From positions 806,001 to 870,000 of the forward strand of contig ML978124.1 in assembly GCA_010015805.1 (NCBI GenBank): 64,000 nt of DNA. Reading direction: 5' to 3'. The notes beneath the pieces are model-generated. The model was given only the letters and a program-made list of their open reading frames with translations, was not told the origin of the DNA and searched no databases. The position numbers and the translations under genes are program-made. Positions 1 to 12,506 of this stretch are shown here, in pieces. Source of the stretch: Rhizodiscina lignyota. Lineage: Eukaryota; Ascomycota; Dothideomycetes; Aulographales; Rhizodiscinaceae. Each line of letters opens with the position of its first letter. Position 1 is the stretch's first letter.

Positions 1-585
1 GTATTTATTCGTGTCTAACGCTCCACCGGGCCCTATAAACTTCTCCCACCATCCTTTTTGAGGATTTTCAGGAGTGCTGTGTGCGTGGGAGGAAGCGGAC
101 AAGCCAGTGTGGAGGAGGATCGCATTGCTACGCTCGGCGTTCAATGTTCCCCATGCTTCGTATGCAACATCATACGAAGGGAGAATACCGCCCCAATCGA
201 GGAGAAGAGGGTCCGAAGAACGGAATGTGAGATGTTTTCCGGATGTATACGAAGGCTCAGGGCCAGATAATGATCTTCGGGAGAGAGATGCGGAGCGCGA
301 CTCTACAGCGTCGAGGCATGGAAAGGATAGCGCGGGATTCGTCGAATCCACAGGAGGTTGTGATGGTTCATATTCCACAGCAGCTGCCGCTGCTTGCGCA
401 TTCCGCGGTGTCTGCTGATGTATTCGTCTCGCCGCTTGGGATGACTTTCGTCTGATGGGGCGGCCGGCGGAGGACGGCGAAGCGATGGTGAAGGGAGCGG
501 CGGCGGGGCGGGAGTTCTTGGAGGTGGAGCGGACGCATTGCCATGCAGGCCGTAGTATGGGCCCAATCGTCCGTGAGGCGCTCAT
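1..585 (-). CDS. Serine/homoserine O-acetyltransferase (MET2/CysA family), N-terminal part, cut by window edge
   Basis: The reading frame starts at an ATG at 585-583 and stays open for 195 codons to base 1, so the catalytic Ser-Asp-His part lies outside the window. From about residue 115 it matches the alpha/beta-hydrolase acetyltransferase family: [20 protein letters not shown], then the [13 protein letters not shown] stretch (an HxxSxxSHA motif), and [10 protein letters not shown]. The family makes O-acetylserine or O-acetylhomoserine from acetyl-CoA for cysteine or methionine synthesis. The first ~70 residues are rich in Arg, Ser and Ala and nearly lack acids, which looks like a mitochondrial presequence. 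That favours the mitochondrial serine acetyltransferase (CysA/Cys2) branch over cytosolic Met2, but this is inference. No intron is seen in this part. Confidence 0.85.
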   Translation of the reverse strand, partial: MSASRTIGPILRPAWQCVRSTSKNSRPAAAPFTIASPSSAGRPIRRKSSQAARRIHQQTPRNAQAAAAAVEYEPSQPPVDSTNPALSFPCLDAVESRSASLSRRSLSGPEPSYTSGKHLTFRSSDPLLLDWGGILPSYDVAYEAWGTLNAERSNAILLHTGLSASSHAHSTPENPQKGWWEKFIGPGGALDTNKY

Positions 586-2182
586 TTTGAAGGCTATAAC
601 TGGGGTTAAGGTTATTGCATGGTGGTAGGAAATATATGTATCGTGATTGAGGTCGCCGAAGATGACAATTACCCCACGCCGCTTCTAATCAGTGCGTTGA
701 AAGGCCAATGCACAGCGGCGGGATTGCGTGATTGATGTCCGCTCCACCCTTTTCAACTCTCGGCGGAAGTCAAAGAACAGAGGATTCAATATCAACCCAT
801 ATATACAACAGACACTTCAAACCATATATTTAATTATACTGGGATCGTACTTCTCAGCGATCACGAGATAGAGCACGCTGCCTGTTTGATCTCCTTGTTC
901 ATGTCCCACGACGTTGAATCAGTCGACTGTTTTCCATAAAAGGGAATAACTAGGGCGTCTATGTAAGGCGTACTTGTCATATCAACTATCCTGCCATGTC
1001 CCGTGCGAGCCTGAGGAAGAGGGATCTGCAGCGGTTGAACGATTCGGCAACATTGCGTTTGAAAGTCCCAGGCCCTTGCGCAAAGCCTGTGACAGGCGAT
1101 CCTGAGCTGGTTGTTGCTGTACTTTCTCTACCATAACGAGCATCCCGCACAAGGCCATAGCCACTGTGGATATGATCTCCGTTGTGGGAGACTTGACGCC
1201 TCCCATTTACAGTACAATATCCCATAACATCTTGACGGGGCAAGCGTCGCAAGCCTACAAAGCATCACGATGCCGCACGTCAAGAAGTTCCACTTCTCTA
1301 AGCTCGTCGAGTGCTGCTATTGCGCCCATTGATACCTGCTAATTGCATGTGGTAAGTATTGTTTAAGCTCTATGATAAAAGTGTATCGAAACTCGTGGAG
1401 ATTTCCATTTGTGTGAGACCACGGTGGTCGCATAGACCACGACCAAAAAAGGTGCGAATGTCTGAACACGAGGGTTCAGAGACTCAGTGGCTATATATAC
1501 TCTGTCAATCCTAACAAAAGGATTGCAAAGCGTATTTATCCCATTTGTACAGACGCAGGGGTAGGCATGGTGTACGTTGGGGACATCGGCAGCCGTCGCT
1601 GCTTGTGGTTGTCCATTGGGCCCAAGAACTCTAGAACGAGGTCGAAGTGTCGTTCAATAGCTCCGCTGGGTAGTTGGCCAGCCAATGGCCCTCCGCCTCT
1701 CCCTATAAGTGTCAAGGGGCTGCGAATAAGCACCGGTACAGTCGTGTTGCTGTGTGATTCCGGTGCAGAGAAGTAGTCGCTACTTGAACGCTTCTCTGAC
1801 AACGCATTTGAACGCCGCGGGAGTCTCCACGCGAAGCTTGCGACTTGGAGTGGACTTTGAAATCCACGTGAAGAAGACTATACACAGTCCTATCGTTTCA
1901 TATATCGCAGATCGAGCAGGCAATCGTGCTGATTGGCCATAGCAGATATGACAAGTGTACTGGATGGTTGACTGGGCGTAGTGTTGCTCCAGCGAATTGA
2001 CGCTACCGGCAGTTTCTAGGTGCTATTTGATCTGTATCTCACTGTTCACCTCTTCCTCTCTGCTGGCGTTTTAGCTCTGCCTCTTGATCACGATTGGAAA
2101 TGAAAGGTGGTTGGAACAGATGAGAAGGTAGTTGTAGAATCTGATAGTAGATACTGTCTAAGCGGCAGAATTCTAGTTCATT
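586..2182. other. Intergenic, no gene recognised
   Basis: This 1.6 kb stretch holds only short overlapping frames with no recognisable family motif. The part next to 585 is the promoter side of the acetyltransferase gene; the part next to 2182 is the 3' flank of the F-box-like gene. I see no repeat, RNA gene or transposon signature. Confidence 0.5.
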
Positions 2183-2900
2183 TTAGTGTTTGACGTTGGT
2201 CGGAAGGATCTCGTGGTTGTAGCGGTCCCGCTCGAATGCTTCCAGAACGTAGGCAAGCCGCTTTTTAACCGCCCAGTTATTGAAGACGGTAAGAGAAAAG
2301 TAGAATTGTATCCCACACGCGACGATGGCGTTCCCCTTCGATGCTGTCTTTCTAGAATGTCTAAGGTCGCGTCAGGTTGATCTGGAGATGCTGTTTTCGG
2401 AAACGGAAGAAGAGATCCATTAGCTTCTTATTTCCTGAGAGGCGGGAGTCCGCAACCATCGTACTATGCCCCATACGTCTGCCCAAGGGCATGTCGTGTT
2501 TCAGTTCTGTCTACCACCTGAAGAAATTGTTTGTGCGCCTGTAGTCCTCTACCAGACCAGTTCGCTCATCGCGGCTGACGTAGTCGTAGAAGTGGCCGGC
2601 CACTGTGAGGAAATTAAAGATTTCGCGACGTGTAGCATGAGAGACGTGCAACAGGTTCAGGATGTTCTGGCGCTCCGTGCGGTTCATAGAAGGATCCAGA
2701 TCCACCTTCAAGTCAGTATCATCGTACACGAATTTATACATCTTACAGCGAATCTCTAAAGGAAGAGACATCAGCTGTGACGCAACTGCCGGTGTCAATG
2801 GATTGGATTCCGGCCGTGCAGGCGAGGATGATGCTTTGCAAAGGCAGTTAATAGCCAGTCAAAGGTCTGAGGCGCACGACATACCTTTTACGGCAAACAT
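2183..2900 (-). CDS. Small F-box-like (2EXR/F-box type) fungal hypothetical protein, three exons
   Basis: Proposed exons are 2900-2885, 2785-2518 and 2351-2183, giving 150 residues. The N-terminal core MSLPLEIRCKMYKFVYDD, followed by LLHVSHATRREI, is the pattern of the large fungal group of F-box-like proteins, in which LPxEIRxxIY starts the domain and the 'L..vc+q.r.E' helix follows. The C-terminal exon encodes FNNWAVKKRLAYVLEAFERD, also typical of the group. Intron 1 has a GTATGT donor and CAG acceptor. Intron 2 (2517-2352) needs a GTGGTA donor, which is unusual, with a CTAG acceptor; joined this way the frame is open. If the second join is wrong, the gene ends at a stop at 2511. Function is unknown; a role in ubiquitin ligase recognition is only suggested by the family. 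Confidence 0.5.
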
Positions 2901-3282
2901 GAGCTCGAGGAATATGCCCAAGTCTGGCCTTTTCCTTCGGAGGTTCGCGTTGAGTGATTGTGGACGCAGTGTTGGACCAGGGCTTTGGTGTGAGAGTCGT
3001 TATTTCTAGGATGAATCTGTGATGATAGATTTGAAGAGTGGGAGTTTAACCTTATATAGCCCAGAGCTTTTGATGTAGGGGGACAGAACGTTGAACTGAG
3101 ACACGAATCGGGAAAAGCGCAGAAGAGAATAATCAGCGTCCACCTGTTTGGCACAGGAAACAAATCTGCACTCGAAGAGTCTCGTTAGATTAAAAGTACG
3201 TGCTGCGAACCAATTTATTGGCCTAAACTGCGGCCTTCGAGAAGATGCGGTACAACGGACTCGAGAGGAGATACTCTCACTT
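2901..3282. other. Intergenic, no gene recognised
   Basis: 382 bp between two minus-strand genes. It should hold the terminator region of the BolA-like gene and the promoter of the F-box-like gene. I see no distinctive motif. Confidence 0.4.
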
Positions 3283-3814
3283 CTACGTAGCTCTTGTTCT
3301 TAACTGTACACCGTGCCATTTCTTGATGTCTTCCCCTAGCACCTCATTTACCAGTCTATGTTGCTTGATGACGGAAAGACCGTGGAATCTGGGGGACGCA
3401 ATGTCTATCGCATACATCGAACCGCAGCCACCACTGATATCTTGTACCTATACCGATGCCAACGCGTTAGTCTTTCAAAAGCATTCCCGATCGCAATCCA
3501 ACATATTGTGTCTTACGTACTTCAAGTGTCTCCGGGCTCAGACCTGCTTTGATCTTGTCGAATATGTCTCGCTCGCCCTCAGAGAGATAGTCGGGAGGTT
3601 CCGGTTCGGTTGCTGTCACGCTCGAGGTAGCAGCTTCGGTAGATTGGAAGCGCAAATGGCGGCGATGAAACGTGTTTGAACATGAAATAAGGCGGAAGTC
3701 ATGGTACTGAGACTTTCGTATACTGGACTGGAGGTTTACGCATGGTAGATATTGCGATGTTGGCCGCTTCAAAGCACCGCGGAGGAAGCGCAAGAGCGCT
3801 CTGGAGGGGACCAT
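3283..3814 (-). CDS. Mitochondrial BolA-like protein (Aim1/Bol3 type)
   Basis: Two exons, 3814-3521 and 3447-3283, give 152 residues. The intron has a GTACGT donor, a GACTAAC branch site and a TATAG acceptor, and the join reads ...SPETLEVQDISGGCG. The C-terminal ~85 residues are a BolA domain: the SGGCGSMYAIDI strand with its Cys, FHGLSVIKQHRLVNEVL with the conserved His, and the terminal IKKWHGVQLRT. Mitochondrial BolA proteins work with monothiol glutaredoxin in late delivery of 4Fe-4S clusters to client proteins. The first ~60 residues are Arg-, Ser- and Leu-rich with almost no acids, as in a mitochondrial targeting sequence, which favours Aim1/Bol3 over the cytosolic Bol2. The start ATG at 3814 gives this presequence. 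Confidence 0.88.
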
Positions 3815-6800
3815 TGGTACACTGCATAGTTGTCGTTAGTACATAGTGGCGGCATGAGCATCATGCTCTTGTTGCAGCTTGCTCACCTCTCGAATCTCTT
3901 CACTCGATTGAGATAGCTCTACCGTCCGATCCAGCCAGTTCGTGATACCTTACCTTTCGTCATTAAGCGTCGGCCAATCAACGCCAAGGGCTTACAATCT
4001 GTAATCGGAAGCAATATCTATTTTCCGACTAAGTACCTCCGTACCTCCCCTCCTCATTCTTTCTTTTGACTCTCCGCACTTTCTGCACTCCGCAGTTAAC
4101 GTTACACATCAGCAGTCTGGGCATATCTTCAGGAAAGACTATGCTCACGCCATCAACAATGGCTACTGTCGGAGGCTGCACAATCCGACATGGCTCCCTC
4201 ACCAAGCTGCAGCAGGGTCCGAGAGAATCTGGGGTGAGGCTGAAGTACCGCCGAAGTACCTCCAAGTCTCGTCTTGAATCTCTTTCAAGTACCTCTGTAA
4301 CTCTTTCCTAATGGACGAAACTTCCCCGGACTCCGAAAAATTCTGATGCTTTAGCTTCCCCACCAGCTTCAATCCCTAGTCGTTGGCCAGACCGCATCCC
4401 CAAAGGTCCCATTATTCGAACTCTGCGGCTCTCCATACTGCGTTGACATCGAGACGGCTCATTTCACCCTTCCTAGGTGTGATCGACCTTCCTCCACGGG
4501 GAAATCAAAGCCTCTCCAGACGCCATCTCGCACATCAGTCGTGATATTCCTCGAGTATCTCAGTACCGTCGCTGATCCACGCACAGTCCAATTCACATGT
4601 CAAGCACCACGCAGGGCCATGCTTCCCTGCATAGCGGCTGGCTAGGTGGAGTCATCGCCGGAAACCTACAATTGGTTTAAGATGATCCTTCCTAACCTCT
4701 AAGCAGCACGGGCATCGATACACGAGCTCCTCCGGCAAAGATCAGCGCCACCACTGTGCAGTCTGGCTACTACTCTGCGGCGAGGAGTAGCTGGACCCTC
4801 TAAACGATGGCGCCACATTACGTCCCCAAGAGGCGCCGACATCGCAGTCAAGCTCCTTCTGTGGTAGTGTATAAAGTTTAAGATTGGCGGTGAGGAAGAC
4901 ATCGCCATTTTCCGACTTACGAGGTTTCCAAAAAGTTTGATTGATGAGACACGGGATGCGTTCGCCACAAGTGGTGTAATAGCGAGACCCGCAATACTGC
5001 TGTATCTCCGCGCGGAGGAGAGGCAGGGAGTGCGGAAAATTGCTTCCTAACAGTCAACGGATTCTGGAGATATTGTGGACCGCGGAGAATGTCTGTGGAC
5101 CCTTTGCCGCAGCCTCTACAATACCCTACCGCCGTAATGGCACTGCCAACGCCGAATTTGCATGTCTCCATTGCATGCTGTGGAGAACTCTTGTGGGTCC
5201 TCTACAGGCGTACATAATACTATCATTCCGCTCCTTGTTCTCAACGTCTTTAGCAGCGACGCCGCATACGGCGTACCTCCACCTCGAATGTTTGAGGCGA
5301 CAGGACAATGTCGAGGCACTGAATTTACAGCAACCATGAGCGGCAGGGACGGCTTCGCAATCTGCAGGGACTGAAATTCGTCATGGCCCAAAAGCTCCAA
5401 GCAAATCGCTTGCTAATACACAAAATTCCGCGTTGCTAAGTGGCTGTTATCAACTGCATGCTGCGATGCAAACGCAAGGCAACACACCACCTGCGAGCTT
5501 CTAGATAAGAGGTACCTCTGTACCTGACCCGAGCGCGCCGAGCTTCCTGCAAGCACGACCCTTGGCAACTGCTGGCGCAAGAATCCCAGTCCACTGCAGA
5601 AGATGAGGCTCGCTTCTGTCGCCAACCCTCGATCTCGCTCGCCAAAAGCGCTTCCCTTGCAACTCACGGCCCTGTTCTGCATGCCATAATGAAGGGCAAG
5701 ACGGCGCACTGTCCTCTCCGCACTGTAGCAATACTAATGCCGCTCGTAACCGCCGCCCGCCCTCCATGAAGCAGAAAATAGCTACAGCGGTACTGATACT
5801 GGCAGACGCGCAAATTTTGCTCACCTCATTTCGGGGAAAGCGTGCTAAGCACGCGTGTCTGGAGTGCGATTTCGTAATTCGTTGGCCGGCCCGCCACGGA
5901 GGGCGGGAGCTACGGCATTGGCGGCACGCGCGGAGATCAGGGTCTAGATTCCTGAATAGTGTCAAATAGTGGCTGTAAGTGCTGCATTAATAAGTTATGA
6001 GCGACTATTTCGGGCGGGAGGTCTGTGTTGAGCTGCGTCGTCGAATCTGTTTGTGATCGTCGCGAAGCGAGTGCACTTTCATTATGAGTGCGGGGCTCTT
6101 GGTGTTGCAGCACGGAGTTCTCTCGCAAAGTCGCTGCGGCGAGTCAGCGACGTGGGAGGGGCAGGCTGCGGCTGGATTACAGCCTGGATTACCAAGATGT
6201 GTGGGGTAGCCTGAGATAACAGAAACATGTGATAACGATTTTCAGGACAGACGGGACACCCAAACTTCACTCTTTGGATCGGCGACGTTGGGACGGGAGG
6301 GCACGTGGATCAAAGGGGTGCGCAATCGAGAGATGTTATACAGCATCGAGCAGAGAGTCGAATTATGACATTGAAGAAATCGTTCATCGAAAGCCCGTTT
6401 CCCAACAGCTTTTGAGCGACGCTGATCAGACGGGCGGCGTGCGGTCGCACAACATACGTGCAGAGAGCTCGAGATTCGACCCAAGCCCAGCAAAGCGTTC
6501 AAGCGATCATGCTGTGAAACCAAAAGTCCAACCCAACGCCCCAGAGGCCCTTCCCCAGATTTTTCTACTCCACCTCGCTGGCCTGCCGAGCATTATTGCG
6601 GAGGCGGAGGTAATATCGCCTTGGCACTGGCTGCCAAAGGCTTGCGCGACGCTCGCTTATTCGCCCTTTCGAGTGCATGTTCACGATCCTGCAAAGACCT
6701 TGGAAATTACCAGCACATACATACCATACGACGTGCGTACATGCGCTGCGGCGTCATTGCTCGCAGCTTTTGGCGAGAGTACGAAATCTTGGAAGCAGGA

Positions 6801-7339
6801 TGCGTCCTGTTTGCGGGGAAAGCTGCGAGCCTCGAGCGCCCTCGAAGCTAGCACGCGATAACGCGGGTATTGTTATCACCCGTACGGGGGTCGACGTCAG
6901 CGGGAAACAGGTGGTTGAATCTCCAGATCAGGCGAGTGGGTAATGCGATGGTGTGATATAGTGTGAGGCCGACAGGGCTCGAGATTACATGTGAGAGAGT
7001 GCGCTTCTCTTTTTGGACTGTTTGCTGGATTATTGAATGGAGCTCGTGGCGAGGTGCTTCTGTATACGAGACGGACAAGCGAGAAATGGCGAGAGGTGTC
7101 GCCTCTTGTCTTGAAGAGACTGCGAGGAGATACGAGATGAACACCACTAGGGTATCGAAAATAGGCGAAGTTATGAAAAGTCGACCAGTTTGAAAACAAT
7201 ACTGGAGGAAATAATGCAGTGTATACCTCCCTTGAAATAGATTGACTTTATGCTTGCTAGCGGTTCAGCGTTTGGTGGAATCTGTGGCTACTTCACATTA
7301 GCTCTTCAACAATAGTCGAAGCCATCCTCTCTCTCTCTG

Positions 7340-7370
<31 letters not shown>

Positions 7371-10300
7371 ACGAGGCGAAGGCCAACCAGTCCCCGAAGA
7401 GACAGCGCTCCTCCCGCGAAAGGACAAGGTGTGTCGAAGAAATGGCTGCGGGATACTCTTTACTGAATATAATGCTGCACAAGCATTTATTTTTCTCGAT
7501 GCGCATCGGAGACTGAATCGGAGTATCAAAAACAAAGTCGAGCATCAAGCCCCTTGACGTCGAAGGTCCGCATCGGACATTTCCGACGTGAGCTTTTGCG
7601 ATATTCGTCCTCATCGCTGCCTCGTGACCCTTAAGTATCACATGGAGATTCCCAATCCATCTGAACATGCAGATGCCGAGAGCGGAGCGCGCGGTTATCG
7701 CAGCTGAGGCTCATTTGAAATGCACCCCGTTCGGCACCGTCGGAACGCATCGGTCCCCACATACGGCAGGATGTATGTACAACTGTACGTACCGGCTGTA
7801 AAGGAAGGAGAAGCAGGCCGGGCTTCGATGCGTCATCGTCCGCGTGCGTGGTGGCTGCGGGGTCATATGTTGTGCAACCTGAAAGAAGGAAAATGCTCCG
7901 TTATGCTCGATGCTAGAGTTTACTCCACAATGCTGTCAAGTCGCCGGCCATGCCTCGCGCATCTTGCATTGCGCGACGTCCCGCGGATCCTGGCGTGCAT
8001 CGCGAAACTGGTCCGTGGAACCGCTGGCAACTGCAGGAGGAATAAGCATTGGAGGGTTGGAGAGGGCGATGCGCTTATATCTGCGAGAGCGGTGCGCCGG
8101 TGGCCAATGGGGCAGGGTTCTTGGCTAACGTGTCTGGGAGCAGTGCTGATAAGTAGCGGACTCTTGCCCTGCTTCGCCCTCCTTGTAGGTCAGCTGCGTC
8201 GCTCTTGGCACTGAGATCGACAACTCTCTTTCCCATATCGAAGCGACACTCGCGAAGAAGGATCCTGTCGTTACGAAGGGTAAATACAAAACTCGGTGAT
8301 AGGGAAAGTGGCATCTGAGAAGAAGGCGGGCATCTTGAGGCAGGACAGCAAAGTCGAAGTTGAAAGCTGAGAGTCAGAGAGAGGGAGAGAGACATCGATG
8401 TTCTTCAAACTCTGCATCGTGGGATTCGTGTATGTACTCTGCGTTTCATTAATATGAACCTCTTCAGCGTTAGTTCGGCCACAGCCACGACTCCATGGCG
8501 ATTCTGAGACTCTTCTCCGCGATCGCAATTCGCTTGACGATACGAGAGAAGCAGGGTGAGAAAAATAAAAGGATCAGGCCGCCGGGGTGGTTTAATGCCC
8601 GTTGCTATTTCCAAGCTCCTGCTGACCGCGTGCGACGTAAGGCGTTTGCCGCGTTTTCTCCATAATATTACAGAAGCAGAGATCTGATGTGTGAAGGGCA
8701 TTTGAAAACTGCATTGTCAGAGACAGAGGGCAAGCAAAGAAACAAAATTGTTGAGATGTAAGGTACTTGATAAGGGCGGTCGCTTGTAGCGATCGCGAGG
8801 TCACTTGCCACTGCGCGCGTCCGTCCCGCTGCGCAAAGGTCATACGGAAAATAGTGCTCGCATCATCGACAAAGCAGCAGAATATTTTAGGAGCAAGCAG
8901 CAGAGTGGAAGGCGGGCGTCAATATAACCTCTTCGCCTTCAAGGGATCAGCAACGGGTACCTGAAGATTCATAAGTTGCTAAACGGGCCGTTGCGAGGAA
9001 TTGGCGATGAGCTTCAGAGATTCCTCACTGCGCTCGAGATCTCAGCGCAGAGTCGAATTGTGATGGTGTGGTGAATCGTCGATGTTTCCACAAATGCGGC
9101 TTAGATGCGAATGCGGGCGCCATGCGGCTCATAACTAGCCTCAGAGTGCCAAGCGCATGACGCGGCTGCTGATTTGCCAATGGCTCATCTGCCCCGCCAT
9201 CTCAGTCCAAAGTGGGCCGTAGCTCGCCTGCGGATTCAATAAGCGCCGGGATGTCAATTAATAGTGGATGTGTGGGGAGCAGCCGGCTGGGGATATCCTG
9301 GCAGGCGCGGGTGCTTTGACAGTGAGTGTGCTGGGATGCAGCGCGTGCTGGTGCGAGCCACAAGCCACAGGTTGGGGGTAGCGGAGGAGATTCGAGGACG
9401 GAGAGTTTCAGCTAATTTTAAAGAGCGGGAATGGCGACGCGACGGGTTATGGGATTGCATCTGGTCATGAAAATATTTTATGCGCCAGTTCAAGGGGCAG
9501 CTTGAGCGTCGCGGTACAAGACACGATGGCAGACAAGGAGCGAGGTGATTGGAAATCATGCTGTCGACAGATAGGAGTGAGTGAACAAGAGCCGAAAACT
9601 GGTTGGGAGAGCTGACTCGCCGACATCGCTCTTTCACCGTAATTGCATCGTCATCGACATGTTGAAGAATGCCCATTGCGTGCGGACGGACATCTTGTGA
9701 CCATCAAAACCAAGGTTTTACCCTAGCTTTTAGTCAAGACACGACTTACTATTCGAGTTGGCCAATTCTCTCTCCCCGCAAGGAGTGCAAAGGAAGAGGA
9801 GGTTCGGATGAAGCATCCGCAAACATTACTGCCGTCGGCCTCGATAACCTGAAGATGACAGCGCAGAGAGTGTTCGAGTCAGGCGCTTGCCTCTCGTGTC
9901 GACGGTTATTCGACTGAGCGAGATAGGGAGTTGAGGGAGGTTTCCCTTCAGAGTAAGGCGACGGCCGTCTTACGGTCGTGCATGCATTTTGCACGAGATC
10001 TTGTTTCGCTGCGCCCGTTTGGCGAGTGTGGGGTAACGATGGCAGCCCCTCTTCGCTTTTCGCGACTCTTGTAAGCTCCTATTCGGGCCCGCGCCCCTGC
10101 GCATCCACGGCAGCTAGCAGGTGCCTGTAGCAGGTTCTGCTTGACCTCGTCTGCGGAGAAACGAGGCCAAGGGCGAATAGTTTCAGGATTTTGCGGTGGG
10201 CAGTAAGAGACACAGAGCGAGTGCAAGTGCCGTGCAGATGACACACCTTCCTGAGAGTGAGTGATGATGAAAATGAGATGAAAACGGATGTGTGGCCATG

Positions 10301-12506
10301 GCGGAATGGACGATGAGGCGGATGGAGAATTTCACGATGCAGAATTGTGAGCGGATTTGTGCAATTGTCATTATTCGGCCGCTATCGTGAGCGGGTGCGA
10401 CTCCGAAAATGCGAACGCTCGTCTTTCGCTTGGGGTTAGCGCGAGCCGTGCGCGCAGAGTGTTTGTGGCGCATGAGGGCACAAGCCAGCAAGACGCGCGA
10501 GCACGCGTTGATTCGTCAATGGCACTGCCAGACCGCCTTTATGCTGGGTGTCCCGCTTAGAAATGCTGCCCGCAAGCGGAAGGCCAACCAAGGCTGAATG
10601 ACGCTGGATTGCGCAACAGCAGCTGCATATTGCGGTTTGAGAGATAGAGAGAGGGAGCAAGAGCGTTTGGATGGGCGCTGCAAGAGCGAAGACGAGGCAC
10701 GGGATGCAATTAGATTACTGTGAGGAAAAAACCGTCGTAAAGCAATACGGGTGGCGAGGGCGGCGAAGATAACGGGACTGGCGCTGCTGCCACTTACATC
10801 ATGCCTGCACGAGCGCATGTGTTGCATGCAAATATAAAGCTGCACAGCACCGGGCTAAAGCGCAGGCGAATGGCTGATGCGCACGCTGGATTCGGCGCTT
10901 GCGCGTTCGGGCCTGGTGAGGATGTACGAAATCAAGCCCATGAAAACGGCTTGTAAAATGGCATTGCTCCCAAACGTGCATCGCACCCGGCCTTCCGCAA
11001 GCGCACAAGTGCCTTTGCACGAGATTCGGAATAGCGCGCGCACGACTCAATCGCTACAGAGCAATCGCGATGGAGCAATCAGCACGCTGCATTCGTCCGG
11101 CGCGAGTCCGGCGAGCGTGAGCAGTCATGCGCTGTGGCGTGAGAGTCAAACGGTGTGACGGGCTGATAGTGATAGCGGAGAAATTCTCGGTGGCTTGGGT
11201 GGGAGCGTGGGAGGCTTTGGGGAGGGAGTTGGCGGGCAGCGAGCGGCTCGGCGAACGCTGCCAGAGCAAGGCATTTGCGTGATGGAAATGAACGATGATG
11301 ATGGAAGCGGAAGGCCCATCCAACGGGCAGCATCTGTACATAGCTTGCACTCGCCCTTGTACCTCGACGTACCGCTCGAGTACTGGCGCACGGCCGCCTG
11401 GCACTGCTTTGTTCCCACTTCCTTCCAAGAGCGAGTGCAGACGGCGCGCCACCAAAGAAAAAGGCTCCTGGCTCCAGACCATCCCCGCGAGCACTAGTCC
11501 TCCTCTAGCCACGATAGTAGCGATACTGTACCCACTCTGCAAGGCAGCGGCAAAGCAGCGGCAACGAGACTGCGCGCCCTGCCCATCTCGCATCCGTGGG
11601 CCGTCGAGCGAGCGCGCTGCGAGTGTTGGGACGCGATCATCTCAGATATCTCAGCACTGCAGAGCACCCCTGCACTCGGTGAATCAATGTATCAGGGCCT
11701 GCTGGAGGGCAATCAAGCTAAATCCACTCCCTGATCCTTGCCGCCTCTGGCTTGTCTGGATATCCGAACCGCCCCAATTACCTGCGATCCTCAACTGTTC
11801 GCCCACCGTCGCTCCATCCTCCGCCTCAACAGAGCGCTGCTCCCCTCACGCTTTTTTTCGGGGCCATACATATCAAAGAGAGCCTCCTCACGCGCACCAC
11901 CTCTCGCCGTCACATCGCTGCACCCTCTGAATTCCACGGGCAGGAACGGGCTGCCAAATACTGGCGGCGACCTTATCTAACTAAACAGGTGACAAAGCCT
12001 AATAGCGGGTACCTGTCCATCAGTCAAGCAGCAGCAGCGCCCATATACCGGATCCCACCGGCCCTGCCTGCCTCAGTAGACTCTTCGAGAGATCAGTTGC
12101 TGAGTGACTTGATTAATATCACCACTATCACCCCATTGTCGTCGTCCGGGCCGCAGACCTTGTCGTCGACGTCAACACCTACACGCTTTCACTAGCAGTG
12201 TCCCTCGACCATTCCTTGAGCCTCGTGCGCGGTGCAACTAGCGTCTCCGCGGCTCTAGGCGCTTGCTTTCAACACATCCTTCTGGTGAGTCGCCTCTTTC
12301 CTTTTCTGCCTGCAATTGCACGCTTCCCCAGACGCTCCTCCTGCGTGGCGTTCCTTCCTTTCAACGCGTTTCGAGAAATCGAGCTGACGATCGACCGGCG
12401 TCACGGTCCCTTCCACAGCACCCTAATACTTCAATAATCCTTTGTAATGCCCTCGACACCTTGAAGCATTCTCGACCGAGTATCCTTCATCCGCCTCGAC
12501 GAAGGA
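3815..12506. other. Long gene-free stretch upstream of the CBM21 gene
   Basis: I searched both strands of this 8.7 kb block for family motifs and found none. Frames up to ~210 codons exist, but they overlap one another on both strands, are rich in Arg, Ser and Cys, and resemble GC-rich non-coding shadow frames. It contains a CT microsatellite (7327-7371), repeats of GTACCTC (4031-4295 and ~5511), and a CT-rich leader with possible untranslated introns from ~11.9 kb to 12.5 kb. It may hold regulatory DNA, non-coding transcripts, lineage-specific genes with small exons, or old decayed elements; the sequence alone does not decide. Confidence 0.5.
7327..7371. repeat. CT microsatellite
   Basis: About 45 bp of near-perfect CT dinucleotide repeat with one G and one A interruption. 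It lies in non-coding DNA. CT tracts are common in fungal promoters, but this one has no nearby gene that I can identify. Confidence 0.9.

Noticed and set aside
303-566. 87-codon minus-strand Pro-rich frame
   Set aside because: It overlaps the acetyltransferase presequence in another frame; the acetyltransferase frame shows clear family motifs and this one does not.
982-1252. Two overlapping minus-strand frames of 74 and 88 codons
   Set aside because: No family motif, and both frames cover the same bases.
6229-6861. 210-codon plus-strand frame
   Set aside because: The longest frame in the gene-poor block, but no domain, biased composition and competing frames on both strands. Not supported as a gene.
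11295-12195. Plus-strand frames of 211 and 147 codons
   Set aside because: C-rich leader-like sequence upstream of the CBM21 gene; several frames are open at once and none shows a domain.
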